Source: an uncultured Oscillibacter sp. (GTDB lineage: Bacteria > Bacillota > Clostridia > Oscillospirales > Oscillospiraceae). Taken from it: DNA of 42,252 nucleotides. Shown piece by piece: positions 30,710 through 39,279 of this stretch (position 1 is its first letter; the number at the start of each line of letters is the position of its first letter). The translations under genes were made by a program, and so were the position numbers. Where the stretch lies: the NCBI RefSeq assembly GCF_910584465.1, contig NZ_CAJUBK010000017.1, positions 1 to 42,252 of the forward strand, read 5' to 3'. A model generated the notes under the pieces. The model made no database searches. It was not told the DNA's origin and saw nothing but the letters and a program-made list of their open reading frames with translations.

Positions 30710-31525
30710 ATGTGGACCAAAGAGCTGTTCGGCGTCGAGAAGCCGATCATCGCGCTGCTGCACCTGAAGGCCCTGCCGGGCGATCCCGGCTATGACCGGG
30801 AGGAGGGCATGGCCGGGGTCCTCCGCCACGCCGGCCGCGACCTGGCGGCCCTCCAGGAGGGCGGGGTGGACGGCATCCTCTTCGCCAACGAGTTCAGCAC
30901 GCCCTTCCAGACGGCGGCGCCCTATGCCCTGCCCTGCGCCATGGCGTGGGTGATCGGCAGGCTGCAGGGTTCCATCCGGGTCCCCTTCGGCGTGAACGTG
31001 GTGTATAACCCCATCGCCACCATCGACCTGGCGGCGGCCACCGGGGCCAGCTTCGTCCGCAGCGCCTTCAGCGGCAGCTATATGGGGGAGTACGGCGTGA
31101 TGCACGCGGACCCCGCCGCCGCCGTCCGCCGGAAGATGGAGCTGGGGGCCGGGGATCTGAAGATGCTGTACAAGATGAACCCGGAGTCGGACGCGTATCT
31201 GGTGCAGCGGGACCTCCGGGCGGTGGCCAGGTCCATCATCGGCTCCTGCGCGCCGGACGGGCTGTGCGTCTCCGGGGCCAGCGCGGGCTCCGAGACCTCC
31301 GACGAGCTGCTGGAGTCCATCCACCGCGCGGCGGGGGAGGTGCCCGTGTTCTGCAACACCGGGTGCAGCATCGAGACCGTGGGGAAGAAGCTGAGCATCA
31401 GCGACGGCGCCTGCGTGGGGACCACCTTCAAAAAGGACGGCGCGCTGCACAGCGACGTGGACGTGGAGCGTGTCCGGGCGTTCATGGAGGAGGTGCGGGC
31501 CATCCGGGAACGCTGCCATGGCTGA
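30710..31525 (+). CDS. BtpA/SgcQ-family TIM-barrel protein (paralogue)
   Basis: A 271-residue protein of the same family and length as that at 15638. Shared phrases are ELFGVEKPIIALLHLKALP, LQEGGVDGILFANEFS, PFGVNVVYNP, CVSGASAGSET, CNTGCSIETV and GTTFKKDGA. The two differ at many surface positions, so they are probably not redundant. GGAGGAGGAG lies before the ATG. It overlaps the following FGGY kinase gene by 8 bp, suggesting that the two products act on successive intermediates. The reaction of this family in bacterial sugar clusters is not established. Confidence 0.88.
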   Translation: MWTKELFGVEKPIIALLHLKALPGDPGYDREEGMAGVLRHAGRDLAALQEGGVDGILFANEFSTPFQTAAPYALPCAMAWVIGRLQGSIRVPFGVNVVYNPIATIDLAAATGASFVRSAFSGSYMGEYGVMHADPAAAVRRKMELGAGDLKMLYKMNPESDAYLVQRDLRAVARSIIGSCAPDGLCVSGASAGSETSDELLESIHRAAGEVPVFCNTGCSIETVGKKLSISDGACVGTTFKKDGALHSDVDVERVRAFMEEVRAIRERCHG

Positions 31526-33062
31526 ACGGGTGCGCACGCCCTGCTATATGGGCATCGACACGGGCACCTATGAGACCAAGGGGGTGCTCCTGGACGCCGG
31601 GGGCGCGGTGATCGCCCAGGCCGCGGCGGCCCATGCGCCGGAGTCTCCCCGGCCCGGCTATTTCGAGTGCGACGCGGAGGAGGTCTTCTGGGAGGACCTG
31701 TGCCGCGTGTCCAGGCGCCTGCTGGAGACGGCGGGGGTCTCGGCGGAGGATGTGTCGGTCCTGGGCATCAGCGCCATGGGGCCGGACGTCATCTGCGTGG
31801 ACGGGGACGGCCGCCCCCTGCGCAAGGCTATCCTCTACGGCGTCGATTCCCGGGCGTCGGAGGAGATCGCCTGGCTGAACGGGTATTACGGGGAGGAGCG
31901 GGCGTCGGAGCTGTACGGCCACCGGATCTGCTCGGACGACGGCGCGCCGAAGATCCTCTGGATCGAGCGGCACGAGCCGGAGGTCTATGCGAAGGCCCGC
32001 TATTTCCTGACGGGGACGTCCTTCCTCTGCGCGAAGCTCACCGGCCGCTATGTGATCGACGCCTTCCTGGCGCAGGCGGACTTCCGGCCCCTTTACGACG
32101 GCGCGGGGCGGATCAGCGGCGAGTGCCGCCTCTACTGCCGGGAGGACCAGCTGGCCCCGGCCCGGCCCGCCCACTCCATCGCGGGGACGATCACGCCGGG
32201 AGCGGCGGCCCGGACGGGCCTTTCCACCAAGACCCGCGTCATCACCGGCACGGGGGACTCCACGGCGGAGTCCATCAGCTGCGGCATCGTCAAGCCCGGG
32301 AACCTGATGATCCAGCTGGGTTCCACCATGTTCCTTTATTACTGCTCCGACCGGGACGTCCGCAGCGAGAAGATCCACGGCGGCAGCTTCGTGGTGCCGG
32401 GGACCTATAAGCTCTCGGCGGGCACCAACGCGGCGGGGGCCCTGACCCGGTATATCCGGGACAGGTTCTACACGGATCTCGTGGAGGAGGAACGGGCCGG
32501 GGGAGAGGACGCCTTCCGCCGGATGGCGGAGCTGGGCGGGCGCGTCCCGGCGGGCAGCGAGGGGCTCCTCATGCTGCCCTACCTGGCTGGGGAGCGCGAT
32601 CCCATCCACGATCCGGACGCGGTGGGCATGCTCTTCGGCCTGACCCTCCGCCACACCCGGGACCATATCTACCGGGCGGGACTGGAGGCGGTGGCCTATT
32701 CCGCGAAGCAGATCCTGGCCTGCATCGAGGAGCTGGGGCTCCCCATCGGCACGATCATGGTGGTGGGGGGCGGGAGCCGGAACGCGCTGTGGCTCCAGAT
32801 CCTCTCCGACGTGCTGGACCGGCCGGTGCACACGCCGGCGGTCTCCCTGGGCGCGTGCTACGGCGGGGCGCTGCTGGCGATGCTGGCGGACGGGGCGCTG
32901 CGGGACTATGACGAGCTGGCCGAGCGCATCGCCCGAGGGGGGACCTGGCTGCCCGACGGGGAGCGGGCGGCGCTTTACGCCCGATATTTCGAGATCTACA
33001 GGGGACTCTATCCAAAGACCTGCGAGCTGATGCACCGGCTCTGCGGAGCCGGGGATCGATGA
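31518..33062 (+). CDS. FGGY-family carbohydrate kinase (second)
   Basis: A 514-residue xylulokinase-like kinase. It shows MGIDTGTYETKGVLLDAGG at the N-terminus, ISAMGPDVICVDGDG, the catalytic-aspartate region TGTGDSTAESISCG, GSTMFLYY, and the C-terminal signature MVVGGGSRNALWLQILSDVL. The start at ATG 31518 overlaps the BtpA stop by 8 bp; an in-frame ATG at 31548 is possible. It differs throughout from the kinases at 18822 and 33435, so three kinases for three substrates or steps are likely. Confidence 0.9.
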   Translation: MAERVRTPCYMGIDTGTYETKGVLLDAGGAVIAQAAAAHAPESPRPGYFECDAEEVFWEDLCRVSRRLLETAGVSAEDVSVLGISAMGPDVICVDGDGRPLRKAILYGVDSRASEEIAWLNGYYGEERASELYGHRICSDDGAPKILWIERHEPEVYAKARYFLTGTSFLCAKLTGRYVIDAFLAQADFRPLYDGAGRISGECRLYCREDQLAPARPAHSIAGTITPGAAARTGLSTKTRVITGTGDSTAESISCGIVKPGNLMIQLGSTMFLYYCSDRDVRSEKIHGGSFVVPGTYKLSAGTNAAGALTRYIRDRFYTDLVEEERAGGEDAFRRMAELGGRVPAGSEGLLMLPYLAGERDPIHDPDAVGMLFGLTLRHTRDHIYRAGLEAVAYSAKQILACIEELGLPIGTIMVVGGGSRNALWLQILSDVLDRPVHTPAVSLGACYGGALLAMLADGALRDYDELAERIARGGTWLPDGERAALYARYFEIYRGLYPKTCELMHRLCGAGDR

Positions 33063-33076
33063 AAGGAGCATCTGAT

Positions 33077-33415
33077 ATGGAAAGATCAGGAAAGATCGTC
33101 CGGGCCATCGAGGCGAAGACCATCATGGACGAACAGGAGCTGTTCCGGGAGTATTTCCACACGGAGAAGATCACGGTGGGCGTGTCCAGGCTCCGCCCCG
33201 GCGCCGTGGGGGGGCTGGACACCGGCCACGCCGAGGCGGACGAGGTGTTCTACTGCGCGGCCGGCCATGTCCTGTGCTATTTCCCGGAGGACGACAACTA
33301 CTATGAGCTGCTGGCGGGGGACGCGCTGCTGATTCCGCCGGCCACGGGGCACAAGCTCTACAACATCGGGGACGAGGACGCGGTGATCGTGTGCAGCTGC
33401 GCGCCGCATCCCTGA
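33077..33415 (+). CDS. Small cupin-domain protein
   Basis: A 112-residue single-domain cupin. Motif 1 reads DTGHAEADEVFYCAAG (residues about 48-63) and motif 2 reads DALLIPPATGHKLYNIGDE (about 83-101), keeping the metal-type His/Glu residues. Small cupins next to sugar kinases can be isomerases or epimerases or bind ligands without catalysis. GAAAGGAGC lies 8 nt before ATG 33077; an in-frame ATG at 33059 overlaps the kinase stop. It lies between two FGGY kinase genes with gaps of 14 and 19 bp. Confidence 0.85.
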   Translation: MERSGKIVRAIEAKTIMDEQELFREYFHTEKITVGVSRLRPGAVGGLDTGHAEADEVFYCAAGHVLCYFPEDDNYYELLAGDALLIPPATGHKLYNIGDEDAVIVCSCAPHP

Positions 33416-33434
33416 ACGAAGGAGGAGCGAGGCT

Positions 33435-34955
33435 ATGGCAAACTATATCATCGGCCTGGACCTGGGCACGACGGCCCTGAAGATCGCCATCTTCGATCAA
33501 GACGGCAGATCCATGGGCGTCTCCACCCAGGAGTACCAGCTGATCACGCCCGAGGTCAACTATGTGGAGGAGGACCTGGAGGTCTATTGGGACTCCTTCA
33601 AAAAGGGCCTGGGGGCGCTGCTGGAGGAGACCGGCGCGGATCCGGCGTCCATCGTCGCCCTGGCCATGAGCGCCCAGGGGGAGACCCTGGCCTTCCTGGA
33701 TGAGGAGGGCCGCCCCCTGCGCAACGCCATCGTGTGGCTGGACAACCGGGCGCAGGCCCAGGCGGACGAGCTGCGCAGGGCCCTGGGCGGCGACGAGGTC
33801 TGCTACCGCAGGACCGGCCAAGTCAGCTTCGAGGCCTGCTGGCCTGCCTCCAAGATCTTGTGGGTCCGGGAGAACGAGCCGGAGATCTTCGCCAGGACGG
33901 CGAAGTTCCTCCTGCTGGAGGATTACTTCATCTACCGCATGTGCGGCAGGTACGTGGCGGAGGGCTCGCTCCTCTGTTCCACTACCTATTGGGATATCAA
34001 CACCAAAAAATACTGGCCGGAGATGCTGCAGGTGCTCGGCATCCGGGAGGACCAGCTCCCCGAGATCCGGGAATCCGGCGAGACGGTGGCCCCGCTGCTG
34101 CCGGAGATCGCCCGGGAGCTGGGGCTGACCACGGACTTGATGGTCTGCACCGGCGCGCTGGATCAGGCGGCCGGGGCCATGGGCGTGGGCAACGTGCGGG
34201 AGGGCATGATCTCCGAGAACATCGGCGCGGCCCTGGCCATCTGCGTCCCGGTGGACAAGCCGGTGTTCGACCCCAACCGGCAGATGCCCCTGCATTATTT
34301 CCCCCTGCCGGACACCTATATGATCCACACCTTCACCAACGGCGGCATGACCCTGCGCTGGTTCCGGGACGTGTTCTGCCAGGCGGAGCTGGACGTGGGC
34401 GGCCTGTCGGGGACGGACGCCTATGACATCATCGGCCGGGAGGCCGCCCAGGCGCCCCCGGGCAGCGACGGGCTCATCCTGCTGCCCCATCTGGCGGGCT
34501 CCCTGGCCCCGGACGTGAAGTCCAGCGCCAAGGGCGTGTTCTACGGCTTCACCCTGCTGCACAAGAAGGGGCATTTTGCCCGGGCCATCATGGAGAGCCT
34601 GGCCTATATCGTCCGGCGGAACCTGGAGGCGCTGGAGAGCATGGGGATCCGGGTGAGCGAGATCCGCTCCCTGGGCGGCGGGTCCAAGAGCCCGGTCTGG
34701 AACCAGATCAAGGCGGACGTCCTGGGCTGCAAGCTGATGACCATGACCACGAAGGAGGCGGCCTGCCTGGGCGCGGCCATCCTGGCGGGGAAGGCCGTGG
34801 GCCTGTTCCCCAGCGTCCAGGAGGCCGTCGAGGGCATGAGCCATGTGAAGGAGGAGTACTTCCCCGACCCGGAGGTCAAGCCGGTCTACGACCGGTGCTT
34901 CGCCGGGTATAAGGATCTTTTCAAGAGCCTGGACGGGATGTTTGACCAGTATTGA
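33435..34955 (+). CDS. FGGY-family carbohydrate kinase (third), xylulokinase-like
   Basis: A 506-residue kinase closest in outline to xylulokinases. It shows YIIGLDLGTTALKIAIFDQDG, ALAMSAQGETLAFLDEEG, the segment NAIVWLDNRA, the catalytic-aspartate region CTGALDQAAGAMGVGN, and the C-terminal SLGGGSKSPVWNQIKADVLG with KEAACLGAAILA. The length fits the family. GGAGGAG precedes the ATG. It may phosphorylate a ketopentose or tetrulose before the aldolase at the end of the operon. Confidence 0.92.
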   Translation: MANYIIGLDLGTTALKIAIFDQDGRSMGVSTQEYQLITPEVNYVEEDLEVYWDSFKKGLGALLEETGADPASIVALAMSAQGETLAFLDEEGRPLRNAIVWLDNRAQAQADELRRALGGDEVCYRRTGQVSFEACWPASKILWVRENEPEIFARTAKFLLLEDYFIYRMCGRYVAEGSLLCSTTYWDINTKKYWPEMLQVLGIREDQLPEIRESGETVAPLLPEIARELGLTTDLMVCTGALDQAAGAMGVGNVREGMISENIGAALAICVPVDKPVFDPNRQMPLHYFPLPDTYMIHTFTNGGMTLRWFRDVFCQAELDVGGLSGTDAYDIIGREAAQAPPGSDGLILLPHLAGSLAPDVKSSAKGVFYGFTLLHKKGHFARAIMESLAYIVRRNLEALESMGIRVSEIRSLGGGSKSPVWNQIKADVLGCKLMTMTTKEAACLGAAILAGKAVGLFPSVQEAVEGMSHVKEEYFPDPEVKPVYDRCFAGYKDLFKSLDGMFDQY

Positions 34956-35005
34956 CGGCTTGGGACGAGCCGGCTATTTTGAACATGAAAGAGAGGACAC
35001 ATACC

Positions 35006-35680
35006 ATGAGACCTGAACTGATCGTCATGCTGACCCATAACGACCGGACCGTGGAGGACGCCATCGAGATCTACCAGGAGTGCCGGAACAGCAAGGCCAA
35101 ATTCTGGGGCTTCAAAGAGGTGGGCCTGCCCCTGGACAAGATGAAGGAGCTGTGCGCCATGATGAAGGCCGACGGCAAGACCACCTTCCTGGAGATCGTG
35201 GCCTATACGGAGGAGGAGTGCCTGGCCGGGGCCCAGTACGCCGTGGACTGCGGCTTCGACTACCTGATGGGCACGATGTACTTCGACTCCGTGCGGGACC
35301 TGGTGCGGGGCGCGGGGATCAAGTACATGCCTTTCGTGGGCGACGTGCGGGAGCGGCCCAGCGTGGTCTACGGGACCATCGAGGACACCATCCGGGAGGG
35401 CGTGGAGCTGACGAAGTCCGGGAAGGTCGACGGCATCGACCTGCTGGGCTACCGCTTCGTGGGCGACGCGGTGAAGCTGAACCACGACTTCGTGGAGGCG
35501 GTCCAGCCCTATGGCCCGGTGTGCCTGGCGGGCAGCGTTTCCAGCTATCAGCGTCTGGACGAGGTGGCCTACGCCGGGGCCTGGGCGTTCACCATCGGCG
35601 GGGCCTTCTTCGAGAACAAGTTCGAGGGCACCTTCGCCGAGCAGATCGACAAGGTCGTCGACTATATGGCCGCGAAGTGA
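35006..35680 (+). CDS. TIM-barrel protein of uncertain activity
   Basis: A 224-residue barrel protein. It begins RPELIVMLTHNDRTVEDAIEIYQ, with KFWGFKEVGLP, TTFLEIVAYTEEECLAGAQYA, GIDLLGYRF and a C-terminal phosphate-type segment VCLAGSVSSYQRLDEV and FTIGGAFFENKF. This family is found in sugar clusters and is often given unreliable names such as 4-hydroxythreonine-4-phosphate dehydrogenase. It resembles HisA-like or aldolase-like phosphate-binding barrels, and an isomerase or aldolase role is plausible. Start at 35006 by AGAGAGG upstream. Confidence 0.72.
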   Translation: MRPELIVMLTHNDRTVEDAIEIYQECRNSKAKFWGFKEVGLPLDKMKELCAMMKADGKTTFLEIVAYTEEECLAGAQYAVDCGFDYLMGTMYFDSVRDLVRGAGIKYMPFVGDVRERPSVVYGTIEDTIREGVELTKSGKVDGIDLLGYRFVGDAVKLNHDFVEAVQPYGPVCLAGSVSSYQRLDEVAYAGAWAFTIGGAFFENKFEGTFAEQIDKVVDYMAAK

Positions 35681-35717
35681 GCCGGGACGGCGGGAGCCCC
35701 GGCGGGAGGAGGAGCAC

Positions 35718-36548
35718 ATGAAATTTGGATGCATGTCCCTGGACTTCAAGCGGTTCCCCCTGGAGCATTGCTTCCGGCTGGCGGGGGCCTACGGCATGGA
35801 CGGGCTGGAGATCTTCTGCGCCAGGAAGCACCTCCACCTGCCCAGCTTCACCGCGAAGGACGCGCAGACGATCCGGGGATATGAAAAGCGCTATGGCGTG
35901 GAGGTCCCCATGCTGACCCCCAACACCCTGGGGCAGGACCTGAACATCTGCTCCGACGACCCCGCCGAGCGGGAGGAGGCCCTGACGCTGCTGAAGCGCG
36001 GCGTGGACGCGGCGGAGATGATCGAGGCGCCGCGGCTGCTCATCACCGCGGACCACCCGGGCTTCTTCCGGGACGACCGGGAGGTCTGGTCCGTCCTGGT
36101 GGAGAGCGTGAAGGAGCTGACGGCCTATGCGGAGGGGAAGGGCGTGCGGATCGTCATGGAGCCGGTGACCCCCATGGAGAGCCCGGTGGTGACGACGGCC
36201 CGGGACTGCCTGCGGCTGTTCCAGGACGTGGACAGCCCGGCCCTGTACGCCATGCTGGACGTGGTGCCCCCGGTGGTGGTCCACGAGCCCTTCTCGCAGT
36301 ATTTCGAGCTGCTGGGAGAGCGGATGGATTACATCCATATCTGCGATACGGACGGCGTGACGGACGCCCATATCCGCCTGGGGCGGGGGGTGCTGCCGGC
36401 GGCGGACGCGATCAACACCTTCCTGCACCACGGCTATCAGGGCTATGTCACCGCAGAGCTCTATACGGAGGGCTTCCGGGATCCGGAGCTGATGCTGTCC
36501 AACACGGCCCGGGCCCTGGGGCAGATCCGCGCGGAGCTGGGCCTTTGA
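35718..36548 (+). CDS. Sugar phosphate isomerase/epimerase (AP endonuclease family 2 fold)
   Basis: A 276-residue TIM-barrel protein of the xylose-isomerase-like family. It begins KFGCMSLDFKRFPLEHCFRLAG, with GMDGLEIFCARKHLH, VPMLTPNTLGQ, the metal residues in VRIVMEPVTP, MLDVVPPVV, YIHICDTDG and VTAELYTEG at the C-terminus. These match Glu, Asp, His and Glu ligands of IolE/FrlC-type epimerases. GGGAGGAGGAG lies just before ATG 35718. It probably interconverts ketoses or ketose derivatives between the kinase and aldolase steps. Confidence 0.88.
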   Translation: MKFGCMSLDFKRFPLEHCFRLAGAYGMDGLEIFCARKHLHLPSFTAKDAQTIRGYEKRYGVEVPMLTPNTLGQDLNICSDDPAEREEALTLLKRGVDAAEMIEAPRLLITADHPGFFRDDREVWSVLVESVKELTAYAEGKGVRIVMEPVTPMESPVVTTARDCLRLFQDVDSPALYAMLDVVPPVVVHEPFSQYFELLGERMDYIHICDTDGVTDAHIRLGRGVLPAADAINTFLHHGYQGYVTAELYTEGFRDPELMLSNTARALGQIRAELGL

Positions 36549-36589
36549 CAGGCGTGCCCCCAGTTGTTTTGAAAGGACGTACGATCGAT

Positions 36590-37870
36590 ATGTTGAAACT
36601 GACACCCTATGAACAGCAGATGCTGGACGGCGAGTTCGGCCGTTATAAGCAGATCGCCATGGAGCAGGTGGTGAAATACGCCAAGGTGCTGGGGGCGGAG
36701 GAGCTGATCCCCATCACCAAGGTCCACCTGAACATGGGCATCCCGCCGCTGGATTACGGCGTGGACGACGACTTCAACGAGGCGTTCCGCCGGGTGTACA
36801 TGGCGGTGGACGAGAAGATCCGGTTCGAGGGCTTCTCCCCGGAGTGCTTCGTCCAGACCGACGGCGGCGCGGTGGACCAGTATGACCCCAAGCCCATGCG
36901 GCATCCCCAGGCGATGTGCGACCTGAACCGCGAGCGGGAGCTGATCTCCGCCAGGGGCGGCACCAGCATCGTGGGCTCCTGCACGCCGTACCTGGCGGGC
37001 TGGCTGCCCATGCGGGGGGAGCACTTCGTCACCACGGAGTCCAGCAACGTGCTGTTCTGCAACGCGGTCCTGGGCGCCATGGGCAACGCCAACGGCACCG
37101 CCTCCTGCGCCTGGTCGGCCATCACGGGCCGGGGCCCCAAGTGGGGCCTGCACATCCCGGAGAACCGCCATGCCGCCGTGGAGTTCAAGGTGGAGTGCCG
37201 CTGCGAGACGCCCCAGGACTGGGACGTGATCGGCTATACCCTGGGCCGGATGTCCAAGCTGAACAAGATCCCCGTGCTGACGGGGGAGTTCCACGGGCTG
37301 GACATCATCCGGCTGAAGCGGATGTTCTCCGCCATCGCCACCACCAGCGGCCTGGAGATGCTGCACATCGAGGGCTTCACCCCCGAGGCGCCCACCAAGG
37401 AGGCCGCCCTGGGCGGGAAGACCGACTGGCCGGTGTACCACATCACCCAGGAGGAGTATGACGAGTCCTTCCGGCGGCTGTGCGACAAGGGGAGCGCCCC
37501 GGTCCAGCTGGTCTCCTGCGGCTGTCCCCACTATACCCTCCAGGAGATCCGGGACTGCGCCAACTATATCCAGGGCAAGCACGTCAAAGAGGGCGTGACG
37601 CTGATCTTCTGGACCAACGCCTCCATCCGGGAAGCGGCCCGGCTGTCCGGCTATCTGGATACCATCGAGGCCGCCGGGGCCACCATCGGCACCAACGGCT
37701 GCCCGCTGGTGCAGGGGGCCGCCTGCTATGAGGGCGTGACGGGCATGGCGGTGGACGCCGCCAAGCAGGCCCACTACAACCGCTCGTATCTGAAGGACGG
37801 GCATATGTTTTACGGCACGATGGAACAGTGCGTGGACGCGGCGGTGAGCGGCGTTTGGGAGGAACGGTGA
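36590..37870 (+). CDS. Aconitase X, large catalytic subunit
   Basis: A 426-residue protein of the aconitase X (AcnX) large-subunit family. It begins LKLTPYEQQMLDGEFG, with KVHLNMGIP, the iron-sulfur-type cysteines in GSCTPYLAG, SCGCPHY and TNGCPLVQG, and the conserved STVLF-like ESSNVLFCNAVLGAMGN. Characterised bacterial AcnX enzymes dehydrate cis-3-hydroxy-L-proline, and archaeal ones act on mevalonate 5-phosphate; many remain unassigned. ATG 36590 has AAAGGA 12 nt upstream. The small subunit gene follows after 1 bp. In this operon a sugar-acid or hydroxy-amino-acid dehydratase is likely. Confidence 0.9.
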   Translation: MLKLTPYEQQMLDGEFGRYKQIAMEQVVKYAKVLGAEELIPITKVHLNMGIPPLDYGVDDDFNEAFRRVYMAVDEKIRFEGFSPECFVQTDGGAVDQYDPKPMRHPQAMCDLNRERELISARGGTSIVGSCTPYLAGWLPMRGEHFVTTESSNVLFCNAVLGAMGNANGTASCAWSAITGRGPKWGLHIPENRHAAVEFKVECRCETPQDWDVIGYTLGRMSKLNKIPVLTGEFHGLDIIRLKRMFSAIATTSGLEMLHIEGFTPEAPTKEAALGGKTDWPVYHITQEEYDESFRRLCDKGSAPVQLVSCGCPHYTLQEIRDCANYIQGKHVKEGVTLIFWTNASIREAARLSGYLDTIEAAGATIGTNGCPLVQGAACYEGVTGMAVDAAKQAHYNRSYLKDGHMFYGTMEQCVDAAVSGVWEER

Positions 37871-37871
37871 C

Positions 37872-38297
37872 ATGGGAAAGACGATCGTGATCAAGGGCCG
37901 CCCGGCGCTGGGCGGCGTGGCGGAGGGCTATGCCATGGTCTGCCCCAACAGCATCCAGGGCTGGGCGGGCATCGACCCGAGGAGCGGCAAGATCCTGGAG
38001 AAGGGGCACGTCCACGAGGGGGAGCTGTATGACGGCAAGATCCTGGTGGTCCCCTGCTCCCGCGGCTCCTGCGGCTGGTCCTGCCAGTTCCACGGGCCGC
38101 TGGACAACCTGAACATGCGCCCCGCCGGCTGGGTGGTGACCCAGATCGACTCCAAGATCGGCACCGCCGCCGTGATCGTGGACCGGCCGATGGTGGCCGA
38201 CTTCACGGACGTGGACCCCTGCGAGGTCATCCGGGACGGGGACTATGTGGTGGTCAACGGGGACGACGGGACCGTCACCATCACGCGGGAAGGATGA
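37872..38297 (+). CDS. Aconitase X, small swivel-domain subunit (DUF126)
   Basis: A 141-residue swivel-domain protein that completes AcnX. It shows KGRPALGGVAEGYAMV, ISFWGG-like SIQGWAGIDPRSGKI, VVPCSRGSCGWSCQF and DRPMVADF with GDYVVVNGDDGTVTI. It begins 1 bp after the large-subunit stop, so equimolar synthesis is expected. AcnX types with separate subunits include both archaeal enzymes and bacterial hydroxyproline dehydratases. The extra cysteines in the SRGSCGWSC loop are unusual compared with the serine-rich SRGS of relatives. Confidence 0.9.
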   Translation: MGKTIVIKGRPALGGVAEGYAMVCPNSIQGWAGIDPRSGKILEKGHVHEGELYDGKILVVPCSRGSCGWSCQFHGPLDNLNMRPAGWVVTQIDSKIGTAAVIVDRPMVADFTDVDPCEVIRDGDYVVVNGDDGTVTITREG

Positions 38298-38334
38298 CCC
38301 CAAAAAAATTTTGAACGATAAAGGAGCGACGAGC

Positions 38335-38997
38335 ATGAGCAAGCCGATGGTGAAATGGGAGTACAAGGAGCTGATCGCGGGCTCCGCCAAGCGGTTCTAC
38401 AAGGACCACTGCAGCCCCGCCATGGACTCCGGCGACATGAGCATCAAGGATGTGGAGAGCGGCCTGATCTACATCTATCCCCGGCCCCATGACGGTTTCG
38501 AGATCACCAGCTGGGACATCCTGAAGCCGGAGAACGTGGTGGTCGTGGACAGTGAGGGCAACTATGTGGAGGACAACGGCTACCTGGCCACCGTGGAGCT
38601 GCCGATGCACCTGGCCATCTACAAGGCCCGGCCCGACATCCATGTGATCCTCCACAGCCACCCCATCTGGTCCTCCATCTACTGCGCCTGCGGGAAGAAC
38701 ATCCCCCTGACCCTGGCGGAGCAGGCGCTGTATCTGGGCGGTGAGATCGTCTGCGCGGAGTACGGCCTGGTGGGCAGCCAGGAGATCGCCGACAACGTGG
38801 TCAAGGCCCTGGGCAAGGACAAGCGGGCGGCGCTGATGCGCAACCATGGCTCCGTAGTGCTGGGCAACAGCTTCGCGGAGGTGTTCGCCCTGTCCGGTTA
38901 CCTGGAGCACGGCGCCCAGGTGGCCATCTTCGGCCAGCTGCTGGGCGGCGTGATCGAGGTCGCGCCGGACAATATCTTAGATCCCAGCCTGATGTGA
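38335..38997 (+). CDS. Class II aldolase/adducin-family protein (second)
   Basis: A 220-residue zinc-type aldolase. It has an N-terminal segment MDSGDMSIKDVESGLIYIYP, then VVVVDSEGNYVEDNGYL, the zinc histidines in VILHSHPIWSS and the third ligand in MRNHGSVVLG. The usual phosphate-binding TPSG reads YPRP, so substrate binding may differ from fuculose-phosphate aldolase. AAAGGAG (38320-38326) is 8 nt before ATG 38335. It is the last gene of the operon and probably splits the final phosphorylated or acidic intermediate into two small molecules. Confidence 0.87.
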   Translation: MSKPMVKWEYKELIAGSAKRFYKDHCSPAMDSGDMSIKDVESGLIYIYPRPHDGFEITSWDILKPENVVVVDSEGNYVEDNGYLATVELPMHLAIYKARPDIHVILHSHPIWSSIYCACGKNIPLTLAEQALYLGGEIVCAEYGLVGSQEIADNVVKALGKDKRAALMRNHGSVVLGNSFAEVFALSGYLEHGAQVAIFGQLLGGVIEVAPDNILDPSLM

Positions 38998-39006
38998 GTA
39001 TGAAAG

Positions 39007-39045
39007 GGCCCCGCCCTCCGGATGGAACATCCGGAGGGCGGGGCC
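39007..39045 (+). terminator. Hairpin ending the large catabolic operon
   Basis: A perfect 17-bp stem (39007-39023 with 39029-39045), GGAAC loop, 9 bp after the aldolase stop. No U-tract follows. Confidence 0.7.
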
Positions 39046-39237
39046 TCTCCATGCGCGTCCGCCGCTCCCGCCGGCCTGCTGTCCGGGGGCTTGGCCCCCT
39101 TGGCCGGCCCCCGGGTGGGATGCCGGGGATGGGAGGCGGGGCCCGGCGCTCCCATATGCAAATTTTGCGGAAACGTTTAGGGGATATGTAAAATATACAA
39201 AGGGAAACCGCGCCGGCGGGACGCTTTATGTAGAAAA

Positions 39238-39256
39238 TGTCAAGAACGGATTGACA
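39238..39256. promoter_or_regulatory. Inverted repeat overlapping the -35 box
   Basis: TGTCAA (39238-39243) and TTGACA (39251-39256) are perfect inverted copies 7 bp apart. The right half is the -35 box of the phosphatase promoter, so a dimeric regulator here would block RNA polymerase. Confidence 0.45.
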
Positions 39257-39279
39257 GGAGGGGTGAGAGGACCTATCAT
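39251..39279 (+). promoter_or_regulatory. Promoter of the secreted phosphatase gene
   Basis: TTGACA (39251-39256), a 17-bp spacer and TATCAT (39274-39279), with a leader of about 43 nt to the ATG at 39329. Confidence 0.75.

Noticed and set aside
35006..35680. Naming this gene 4-hydroxythreonine-4-phosphate dehydrogenase
   Set aside because: The sequence is a small TIM barrel without a dehydrogenase fold or PdxA motifs; that name in databases appears to be a carried-over error.
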